Positions 56,201 through 64,000 of a stretch of 64,000 nucleotides of DNA are shown here, piece by piece. How positions within the stretch are numbered: position 1 is the first letter of the stretch; every line of letters starts with the position of its first letter. This stretch comes from Babylonia areolata (lineage: Eukaryota > Mollusca > Gastropoda > Neogastropoda > Buccinidae): contig NC_134883.1 in the NCBI RefSeq assembly GCF_041734735.1, positions 19,949,247-20,013,246 on the forward strand, given 5' to 3'. The notes under the pieces were generated by a model. It made no database searches, had not been told where the DNA came from, and worked only from the letters and a program-made list of their open reading frames with translations. Position numbers and translations under genes: made by a program.

Positions 56201-59200
56201 CCACACTGCTCTTTGGCTAAAAGTCCATCTGTTTCTAGTTTCCACATCAGTCTACTGTTCGCCATTTTTTCCATTAGTTTACAAATGCAACTAGTAAGAG
56301 CAATAGGTCTGTAGTTTCCTGGCGTAAAGCGCTTATCATTCCCATTCCTAAGGCTGGAAAAGACCTTTCTAATCCTTCAAACAGGTAGGGTGTGAACCTC
56401 GAGAAAACATGAAGGGTGTCAGTAGGGTGTGAACCTCGAGACAACAGGAAGGGTGTCAGCAGGGTGTGAACCTTGAGACAACAGGTAGGGTGTCAGTAGG
56501 GTGTGAACCTTGAGTCAACAGGTAGTGTGTCAGTAGGGTGTGAACCTTGAGACAACAGGTAGGGTGACAGCAGGGTGTGAAGCTTTAGACAACAGGAGGG
56601 GTGTCAGTAGGGTGTGAACTTTGAGACAACAGGAAGGTGTGAACCTTGAGACAACAGGTAGGGTGTGAGCCTTGAGACAACATGAAGGGTGTGAACCTTG
56701 AGACAACAGGGTGTCAGTAGGGTGTGAACCTTGAGACAACATGAAGGGTGAGAGTTGGGTGTGAACCTTGAGACAACAGGAAGGGTGACAGTAGGGTGTG
56801 AACCTTGAGACAACAGGAAGGATGACAGTAGGGTGTGAACCTTGAGACATCAGGAAGGGTGACAGTAGGGTGTGGACCTTGAGACAACAGGAAGGATGAC
56901 AGTAGGGTGTGAACCTTAAGACAACAGGAAGGGTGACAGTAGGGTGTGAACCTTGAGACAACAGGAAGGACCACACCTTTCAATCACAGTTCCAGTTTCT
57001 CAAGGTGACATAACTGCATTCAAACAAATCCATCTAGTAGGCAGATGCCTGACCAGCAGCACTTGATCAGGCCTTGGGCGCATGCTGATATTTGTGTATC
57101 TATCAGAGTGGATTTCTTCTACAGAATTTTGCCAAATGCACTCGCTGCCATGGGTTCTTTTTCAGTGTGCTAAGTGTGAGCTGCACACAGAACCTCAATT
57201 TATCGTCTCATCTGAATGACCAGACGCTCAGATTTCCAGTCAAGCTTGGGAGAAAGGGCAAGAGCAGGATTCAAACCCACACCCTCGCAGACTCTCTACA
57301 TTGGCAGCTGAGCGTCTTAACCATTCTGCCACCTTACTCGATGACAGCACACAAGTCAAAAACCAACCGTGAGGCAAAAATGTACTGTAACTTGTACAGC
57401 TATGCACAAGTTGCTGCCCTGTGCTGTAGGTTCAAGGCTTAAACTGAGGCTTCACAGGTTTCGCATCAGCTGGTCAGGGGACCACAACCCACCTCCCCCT
57501 TTTCTGTACCACTGTGGCAGCACGTTAGCTCCTGACTGGGGGAAGGGGGCGATGAGCTTGCTTGTGTCTCCACCCCCCCCCCACCCCCCCCAACCCCCTG
57601 CCTAGCTACCAGGGGGAGCCAACATCACTGATCAGGGATATGAGGTACTGAAAGCTGGACGTGGGTTCCATGCTGGGCAACACCTGCTGGGGGTCTACCA
57701 GTCAGCACTGATCTGCGTTCAGGGTTTCTACCAGTCAGCACTGATCTGTGTTGAGGGTATCTAGCAGTGGGCACTGACCTGTGTTGAGGGTTTCTAGCAG
57801 TGGGCACTGATCTATACTTAGGGTTTCTAACAGTGGGCACTGACCTGAAGTTTCTGCAGAATGGCCCTGCAGCAGTCCAAACATGTTGCCACAGGCTTTG
57901 CTGATGGCGGCCATCTTGGCGATGATGGGCAGGTTGTGGATGACAAAGCCCACTTCGTTCTTCTGCACTTTGGCCAGGTTGTTGGCGTGACCCAGCAGTC
58001 CAAAGCCCGTCACATCTGTCGCTCCATGGGCATTGTACTTGTGCATCAAGCGGGCAGCTGATAGCAGATTAAATTACTGCCTGTTATCTTCCACAAAAAG
58101 CAGGAGGGGAGGACCAAACCGCAGCTGACAGATTAACCCACTGCCTCCCATGCTACACTGGTCTGTGGTAATATCCTGTTCCCAAGCTAAGGGAGGTGAC
58201 TATTCAAAACACACTCACTCAAAACAATCATAACAAATAAAATATGACTCACCTTTTATAGTAAAATGTAAATTTTTTTTTTTTTTTTTTTTAAGCAGGA
58301 AGTGTAGCTCTTCCAATGAGATACAAAACCAGTGTGACAAAATACCGTAAAACATTTAAAAAAAAAAAAAAAAAAAAAGTTGACGTCGATTTCAGCACAC
58401 ACATATGCCTGGTTCCTCTAGTCCTGGACCCATTTTCTCTGTAACAGGGCTTAACTAGTAACACTCGGGTCCACCAATATGCCACTGATAGGTACACAAA
58501 GTTTTAAAATACAATAACTGATATTTATGCTTTTTCTGACACTTTTTCCACAGGGCAAAGTGATTCAACGTTTGCCAAGGAAAATGTTCTCACGTGTTCT
58601 TAAATAAACACTTGAAAACAAAAAAGTTATGAGTTGTTTGAGAAGTTGTTTGAGAGTTGTGAAAAAAAAAAAGGTGCGCTAATATTTATATGAGAGACTG
58701 ACTGAGCCGCTGGTGAAACTCGGCAAAGCACTCCAACTTGCAGAGGTGAACACAGCAGACAACACAGCCAAACGGTTTCCACACCTCGACCTGACGTATT
58801 CCCTATTTTAGTCCAAATTTTTCTGTTTTCTAAGAAGTCTTTTATAAAGTTATACATATGTCCCGATAATCCAGTTGTCTTCAGTTTTAACATTAGAAGT
58901 GAATGCCACCATTGGTCATAGGCTTTAGTAATGTCGAAAAAAGTTGCGAGGAAACATTTTCGTCTCGCAAATTGGTGCTTAACCTGAGTGGTTAATTTCA
59001 CTAAATGATCAATTGTGGATCTTTTTTTAAAAACCTGCTTGATTTACAGGGATGACATTATTCTTTTCACAGTAGTATGTAAGTCTGTTTAGCATTATTT
59101 TTTCTAGCAACTTCCAGACATGAGAAGTGACTGCTATAGGTCTGCAACTGCAAATGTGCATTTTTGGTTTGCCTTGTTTGTGGACTGGAATTATTATTCC

Positions 59201-59274
59201 TTCCAGATTTTAGGGAGGACAATCAGTGTCCCAACATCGTTTGAATATGTTAAGAAGAATGTTCATCCATTTAT

Positions 59275-59310
<36 letters not shown>

Positions 59311-62300
59311 GATTCTTCCCCACTTGTTAATTATTATCAGCTCAAATGATAGCAAATGTTAGTAGATAGTGGTAGTATTAGCTGAAGTAGTAGTGATGGT
59401 TTGCTGTATCATACATATTGTGATTGTCCACAATAGTAAAAACTGTTTGCATGTTTCAGCTCTTCAAGAATGTGTACATCACGGAGCAGAATATTTGCAT
59501 CGATGAGGCCCTTTGCCCCTGGAGAGGCCGTTCATCTTTCTGGGTCTACATGAAGGACAAGCTGGTAAAGTGGGGCATCAAGCTGTATGAGCTGTCTGAG
59601 AGCTCCTCAGGGTATGTGTGGAACCTTGAAGTGTACTGCCACAAGCCGGGTCTCAGCAACCACCCCCATGACGTTGTCTTCAGGCTCCTGGACCAATTGC
59701 AAGACTGCGGCTATGTCCTTTATGTGGACAATTACTACTGCTCACCCACCTTGGCCCACAGTCTCACTGCTGTCAACATTGGATGTGTAGGAACTGTGCG
59801 GGCTAACCAGGTGGGCATGTCGAAGGATTTGGTGACCAGAGCCTTCGTCTGCGGCCAGATGGACTACAGGAGACTGCATCAGGTGATGGTCATTAGGTAG
59901 GACAAGAGGGATGTGCATATAACTCAGCACATCCCTGAACTGACCACAGTGAGGTCACTGTCAGAACACAAAAGAAAGCCTACAGCTGTTGTCGACTACA
60001 CTGGCAATATGGCTGGTGTTGACTCCAGTGACCAGATGGTATCTTACATGCCAATGCACCGGAAGACCATCAAATGGTGGAAGAAGCTGGCCTTCCACTT
60101 TTTGACCCTCACCATGATCCAGTCTCACTGCCTGTACAACAAGCTGCAGAGGAGTCTGGGGAAAAAACAGCTGACACTGGAAGAAATTGCTGTTTCTGTG
60201 TGCCATGATCTGGCTAGTCTTCCAGTTGAGGATGATGAGCTGAATGGTGCTGCTGCCCCGGTCAACGAGGCAATCAACCGCCTCTCCTGCAAGCACTAAC
60301 ACTTTATGGAAAATACAGGCTACAGGCACTGTGTTGTGTGCTATGCCAAGGACAATGCAAGAGGAGCCACCAGAGAGTACCTGAAGAACAGGGTGCAGCG
60401 CACGAAGTTTCAATGTCAACAGTGCCAGAAAGCCCTATGTGATGTGCCCTGTTCTGAAATCTACCACACCAAACAAGACTTCAGCAAGTAACAGTGTCAC
60501 TGAAGTGTATACAGTGTGTGCATTGTGTAAAAAAAAAGTGTGTGGTGTCTTTTCCTATGAGTGTACAGTCTGGCAAATGTTTTTCAGTGTGTTTTTCAAG
60601 ACTGCAAGCAGCAATCAGTTTTTGGGTTTTTTTCCCAACATATTCTAATCAAATCTCATTTTTTTATGCAGTATGCATAAATAGTATCATAAGCACATCA
60701 AACCAAGAGTACATGAGTGTGACTGAACCAGTGTAGGAGGATTCAGAGCATGAAGAAGTGGATTACCTGTGTTCAAAAAAATGTATGTTTTCCTGCCAAT
60801 GTGTATCATATTGGATTACCTATATCATCAAAACCATGTGGTTCCTTCACTTAAGGTAAGCATTTTTTTTAGTAAATTCATTGTTGTGTATGTCCACTGG
60901 TATGTTTTAGGTTTGCAGGGTGAGTGGTTGATTTTTCTGTGAATTTTAAAAAATTGCTTAAAATAGTGTAATTTGAGGGGGAAACCAGGTCATTTTGACT
61001 GCGACTTGAGTTAATAGCAGAAGGTCAGACGTAAGTGGTAGGTTCACAGCTCCATGCACATGAACATCTCGCTACATGAATTCATTAATTCCTACAGCCA
61101 TTCGCGCACACAATCAAAACATCCAATACACTAACTCATGAGTGAACCCCCCCCACCCCCTCACCACAGCAACACCTGAACTTCACCAGCAGACGAGTGC
61201 ATGGGAGCAGACATTATACATGCATGTGGGAGTGAGTGGGTAAGCACAGGCAAACGTTTCTCTGTGTGTGTGTGATCGGAAGTGATTTTCAAATATTTTT
61301 TTATTATTTTATTTTAATTGGATTTCATGTATGTGTGAAGTGGAGGACGTTAAGTCCGTGTTGGATTCCCTGACAGGGAGCACACTCATTCCTTGGAATT
61401 GTGGGCATGGGGAAAGGGACAGAGGAGGGCGACTCGCACACTGCCGACTGGCAGGGCCAAGAAAACGCGGAGTGCGTTGAGACCGATCGTGGATCAATTG
61501 AATTAAGAGAAACGACACCAATGACCCAAGTATGATGAAACAAACCCTGAGAAGCCACCGGAGAAGGCATTGGAGGTGGTGGAGGTATGGAGTTGACAGG
61601 AGAGACCAGAGGCAGTGGAGGTGGAGGGTCAGCGTTGTAGATGGAGCCCGAGGTAGAGGGCCCAGTGTCATATCATATATTAATATGAAGGCCTTCAGGC
61701 CTGTAAGGCCTTTTGCCACGCTTGAAATGGGGGGAAGTGAGAACCCCCATAATTGTATAGATAATAATGCGCAAGGCTTATCAAAGAGTAATTAAATGAG
61801 TTCTTCATTTTAATTTTTGAAAGTAAGTGTCAACACGATTTTTATAAGTATTCACTGTGTCTGCCGGTCGATTGTGATCGCGCCTTAATTTGAGCTCGAT
61901 CGCCCAATCGGGCCAAGTAGTTTTGTGACCTGCTGTGATTCATCATTGGACACAAAACAAGAGCGCCAAAGAATCAATAGACAGAAAATACGAAAAAAAA
62001 AATTAACCGTATGCAGAGCACAGGAGCAGTAGTCAAGATGGCTGCTGGAAAAAGAGGGCGCTAGTCAGGGATGCAAAGGGGAGGTAACCTACTTCAGGAG
62101 GTTATCAGCCGTAGCTACTTTCATTTTCTCCACATAGGCGGGTAGTAGTTTGCACGGGGAAGGAATCAGACCCCTGCCGGAGTCTGCACTAGTGGGGCAC
62201 GGTTAAGTATGTGTAGTTAAACTTAATGTACTTATTTTATTGGTGTGACATGTTATGTGCATGCATACGTGCTTACATCTATGTGTATGTGTGTGTGTGT

Positions 62301-63575
62301 GCATTTTACTTATATAAACCATTTATTCCCTGGATGTTTTTATAAATGTACTGTTGTACAATACCTTATGGTCTTAACGTGTGTGCGTGCGTGTGTAGTG
62401 AATGTGTGTATGCATGTGTGTGTGTGCACGTATCATTTTAGTAATATATACCTTTTATTTGTTGGATGTTTTCATTTGTAAATATTGTTGTGCAATACCC
62501 TATTGTCTTAACATGAGCGTGTGTGTGTGGGGAGGGGGGGGGGTAATCTATCATCAGCTACTGGGAATTCTTATTTGACTAGTTTTAATCTTTTTATGTT
62601 GCACATGATAATTTTATGCTGGTGTTTACAACGAGCCTGTGATTGCACAACTTAATTTCCATGTGGATTAATAAAGTGTTTTTCATTTGATCTGATTCGA
62701 TTTGATAAAACATAAGTTATTTCAACACATCATCCATTCCTTCAAACTGATCAACCAAATTCTACCTATGTCCGTTCACACTGCAGTAGTTGACTAGCTG
62801 GACAGCAAAACCTGCATACTCCTCACTTCAACTGATCAGTTCGATTGAAATGTGCCATGGAAAACATGGCATACCCCTCACTTCAACTTGCCAGTTTGAC
62901 GATGACTTGCCATGGAAAACAAGGCAAACTCCTCGCTTCAGCTTACAGTTCGACTGAGATGTGCCATGGAAAACATGACATACTCCTCACTTCAACTTAC
63001 CAGTTTGACTATGACTTGCCATGGAAAACAAGGCAAACTCCTCACTTCAGCTTACCAGTTTGATTGCCACTGGCCAAGGAAAACATGGCATACTCCTCAC
63101 TTCAGCTTACAGTTCGACTGAGATGTGCCATGGAAAACATAACATACTCCTCACTTCAACTTTCCAGTTTGATTGCAACTAGCCATAGAAAACAGAACAT
63201 GCTCCTCACTTCAACTTACCAGTTTGATTGCAACTAGCCATGGAAAACATAACATACTCCTCACTTCAACTTTCCAGTTTGATTGCGACTTGCCATGGCA
63301 AACATGGCATACTCCTCACTTCAACTTACCAGTTTGATTGCGACTTGCCATGGCAAACATGGCATACTCCTCACTTCAACTTACCAGTTCGATTGAGACG
63401 TGCCATGGAAAACATGGCCCGCTGGTAGGCTTTCCGGACATCATCTTCACTGACAACCAGCTTGATGCGGTTCCAGCGCTCAGGCTGATCCAGCCACTGG
63501 TAAGCGTTGACAGCAACCTGAGTGCCCAGTGGTTTGGTCAGCACCAGCACATCTCCCACAACAGCATTTTCAGGC
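53029..63575 (-). CDS. SEPHS1: Selenophosphate synthetase (selenide, water dikinase 1), last three coding exons
   Basis: Family role: ATP-dependent synthesis of selenophosphate from selenide, or in SEPHS1 orthologues a related redox role. Exons 63575-63385, 58057-57845 and 53213-53029 join with GT-AG sites and phase 1 at both inner junctions to give about 195 residues to the stop. Visible motifs: [139 protein letters not shown]. The N-terminal catalytic Sec/Cys/Thr/Arg position is upstream of the window, so SEPHS1 versus SEPHS2 type rests on the closeness of the C-terminal half ([15 protein letters not shown]). ING3 converges on it. Confidence 0.93.
53406..53530. repeat. Near-perfect 60-bp inverted repeat with 4-base loop
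   Basis: The left arm 53406-53465 pairs with the right arm 53470-53530, differing by one mismatch and one extra base. The loop is GATG. The arm begins AGTAGGCAGGCAGGC and contains CCTCATATGGGAGAAGAGGC. It lies in the last SEPHS1 intron, about 190 bases upstream of the last exon. No ORF or TE ends are evident. Confidence 0.95.
53725..53949. repeat. Minisatellite in SEPHS1 intron, left part (split by LINE)
   Basis: Units of about 35-37 bp: GTGTCAGTAGGGTGTGAACC, TTGAGACAACAGGAAGG. The array resumes at 56380. Confidence 0.93.
53950..56379 (-). mobile_element. Young LINE with RT and RNase H (I/Jockey superfamily), 5' truncated, 12-bp TSD
   Basis: AACAGGTAGGGT flanks it at 53938-53949 and 56380-56391. 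One uninterrupted frame of at least 658 codons (56274-54298) reads [74 protein letters not shown] (RT catalytic DD), [111 protein letters not shown]. The frame stays open upstream to the truncation ([20 protein letters not shown]). The 3' tail at left is (TTTTAAAAT)-like. The endonuclease and ORF1 are missing. Confidence 0.93.
56380..56970. repeat. Minisatellite in SEPHS1 intron, right part
   Basis: About 15 units of GTGACAGTAGGGTGTGAACC, TTGAGACAACAGGAAGG, continuous with 53725-53949 once the LINE is set aside. Frames here are repeat artefacts. Confidence 0.93.
56985..57335 (-). mobile_element. tRNA-Leu-headed SINE, near full length
   Basis: On the minus strand from 57333: GGTGGCAGAATGGTTAAGAC (box A), then GTGGGTTTGAATCC (box B, 57281-57268), a body with ATTCAGATGAGACGATAAAT and AAAAAGAACCCATGGCAGCG, and a conserved tail with GGTCAGGCATCTGCC and TCACCTTGAGAAACTGG ending at about 56985. 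This copy shows head, body and tail in one unit of about 350 bp. 57336-57640 shows only a C-run and no gene. Confidence 0.82.
57645..57850. repeat. About 33-bp minisatellite overlapping a SEPHS1 exon donor
   Basis: Six units; on the gene strand each reads CAGGTCAGTGCCCACTG, CTAGAAACCCTCAACA. The first unit is the real donor (ACTTCAG|GTCAGTGCCC at 57845). Later units keep CAGGTCAGTG or GATCAGTG. Confidence 0.85.
57845..58057 (-). CDS. SEPHS1: SEPHS1 exon ([10 protein letters not shown] region)
   Basis: 213 bases (phase 1 in and out) after acceptor CTATCAG encode [20 protein letters not shown] through [14 protein letters not shown] plus G, followed by donor GTCAGT. The donor is repeated in the adjoining array. 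Confidence 0.93.
58060..58620. other. SEPHS1 intron, no gene
   Basis: I see homopolymer runs (T at 58268-58293, A at 58356-58378) and AT-rich intron with no recognisable element. Confidence 0.6.
58627..59260 (-). mobile_element. LINE RT fragment
   Basis: The minus strand reads [60 protein letters not shown] and [17 protein letters not shown]. This is the RT finger/palm entry (F-DI-KAYD), related to 53950-56379. It is cut before the catalytic box. A TG run lies at 59278-59307. Confidence 0.75.
59440..60490 (+). pseudogene. PiggyBac transposase, N-terminally truncated, two in-frame stops
   Basis: One frame reads [24 protein letters not shown] (first catalytic Asp), [18 protein letters not shown] (second), [20 protein letters not shown] (third), [20 protein letters not shown], and a C-terminal cysteine finger ([27 protein letters not shown]). 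The frame is broken only by TAG at 59898-59900 and TAA at 60297-60299; otherwise it is continuous. TTTCAG precedes the first recognisable codons at 59455-59460 and could be an old acceptor. No N-terminal half or clear TTAA-flanked ends were found. It lies in a SEPHS1 intron, antisense. Confidence 0.88.
60491..62045. other. SEPHS1 intron, no gene recognised
   Basis: I see AT-rich intron, a C-rich run (61148-61165), a G/A-rich stretch (61560-61640) and a cluster of AGGCCT words at 61689-61713. Short ORFs here have no recognisable motif. Confidence 0.5.
62046..62225. repeat. Dispersed 175-bp repeat, copy 2
   Basis: Same words in the same order as 51142-51320 (GGAAAAAGAGGGCGCTAGTC, GCAAAGGGGAGGTAAC, GTAGTAGTTTGCACGGG, GCACTAGTGGGGCACGG), ending TTAAGTATGTGTAGTTAAA. 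Confidence 0.85.
62240..62700. repeat. Two diverged tandem copies with TG tracts, LINE-like 3' tail
   Basis: 62270-62395 and 62400-62515 are similar (TATA-ACC-TTTATT, CTGGATGTTTT, TTGTACAATACC, TGTCTTAAC). The stretch ends AATTTCCATGTGG, TTAATAAAGTGTTTTTC and imperfect TTTGAT repeats, the style of a LINE 3' tail. Weakly supported. Confidence 0.4.
62840..63424. repeat. About 55-bp minisatellite made of a SEPHS1 exon 3' end and its donor
   Basis: About ten units. On the gene strand each reads ATGTTTTCCATGGCACG, CTCAATCGAACTG, GTAAGTTGAAGTGAGGAG, that is [11 protein letters not shown] codons, the GT donor and about 22 intron bases. The unit nearest the exon is the functional one (63385-63425). 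Confidence 0.93.
63385..63575 (-). CDS. SEPHS1: SEPHS1 exon ([11 protein letters not shown] region)
   Basis: 191 bases after acceptor GACTGCAG encode [20 protein letters not shown] through [15 protein letters not shown] plus G, followed by donor GTAAGT. Its last ~33 bases plus ~22 intronic bases are the unit of the array at 62840-63424. Confidence 0.93.
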
Positions 63576-63638
63576 CTGCAGTCAGTACAACAATCACATT
63601 ATGTTCTGCAAGGTTTTGTTTTGGTTTGGGTGTTTTAA

Positions 63639-64000
63639 CCCGGAGAGCGCGATGAGCCACGATCGTGGCTCTGTTTACATAAGGTCCAACATTGTACGGC
63701 TGTGCTCGACAGCCTTCGTAAAACTGCCTCGTTCTGGTGTTACTGCCTCCCTGCTTGTGTTTGCACAAACTTTGACCGAGTTTATAAGTCCAGATCTTCG
63801 TATTTTTTTTAAACAATGAGTGACACTGAAGTTGACAAAGCTCAGGAAATGAGTGACCTGTCACTAGTGATGATTCATTTGCTGACAGGGATTCTGGTGA
63901 AAACGGCTTTGTTATTTTGACACTTGGGCATGCTGGCTTGCTTGTTGTTCATTCAGTTTTGTGTCTCCAGCCACAAAAACTGGGGGGTGGGTGATGGGGG
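63639..64000 (+). mobile_element. Possible piggyBac-like left end, cut by window edge
   Basis: TTAA (63635-63638) is followed by CCCGGAGAGCGCGATGAGCC and a CACGATCGTG palindrome. An ATG at 63818 opens MSDTEVDKAQEMSDLSLVM. The TTAA-CCC start and a short acidic N-terminus suit a piggyBac-like element. The right part is outside the window. Confidence 0.4.

Noticed and set aside
57262-57335. Possible tRNA-Leu gene on the minus strand
   Set aside because: Box A and box B are present but the acceptor stem does not pair, and the sequence runs on into a SINE body shared with other copies.

Overview
The window is animal nuclear DNA. It is intron-rich, has GT-AG splice sites, and is packed with non-LTR retrotransposons, SINEs, DNA transposons, microsatellites and minisatellites. 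The repeat style (tRNA-Leu-headed SINEs, CA-laden dispersed repeats, RT-RNase H LINEs, LINE proteins with an N-terminal PHD-like finger) suggests a lophotrochozoan, most likely a gastropod mollusc. That assignment is inference from general knowledge, not from a database search.

Three host genes can be placed exon by exon. (1) AMT, the mitochondrial glycine-cleavage T protein, lies on the minus strand. Four exons are in the window (11301-11221, 5999-5877, 2289-2032, 656-578) and the rest lies beyond the left edge. (2) ING3, the PHD-finger subunit of the NuA4/TIP60 acetyltransferase complex, lies on the plus strand and is complete, with ten coding exons (11945-41220) and 416 residues whose splice phases all agree. 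(3) SEPHS1, a selenophosphate synthetase, lies on the minus strand. Its last three coding exons are present (63575-63385, 58057-57845, 53213-53029) and the 5' part lies beyond the right edge. AMT and ING3 are head to head, with 643 bp between their start codons. ING3 and SEPHS1 converge.

Introns and intergenic DNA are mostly repeats. LINE copies sit at 6.2, 9.5-10.9, 12.3-14.3, 15.1-15.8, 19.8, 21.8-26.6, 27.9, 30-32, 43.7-48.7, 54-56.4 and 58.6-59.2 kb. Several are nested and have readable target-site duplications. An apparently intact Tigger/pogo transposon (34073-36984) with a two-exon transposase lies antisense in ING3 intron 8. PiggyBac-type pieces lie at 20-21.4, 28.3, 59.4-60.5 and 63.6 kb. 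A broken fragment of a DIRS-like element lies at 33.15-33.42 kb. A 2.5-kb A-depleted TG/CTG array fills 48.67-51.14 kb.

The most unusual feature is a class of minisatellites whose repeat unit spans an exon-intron boundary of the host gene. AMT exon 3, ING3 exons 5, 7 and 10 (acceptor side) and two SEPHS1 exons (donor side) each border an array. In these arrays every unit repeats a few to about 33 bases of coding sequence together with the adjacent splice site. The largest (39985-41115) repeats the ING3 PHD segment [11 protein letters not shown] about 25 times, each copy behind its own acceptor. Seeing this in three unrelated genes within 64 kb is the main discovery candidate.
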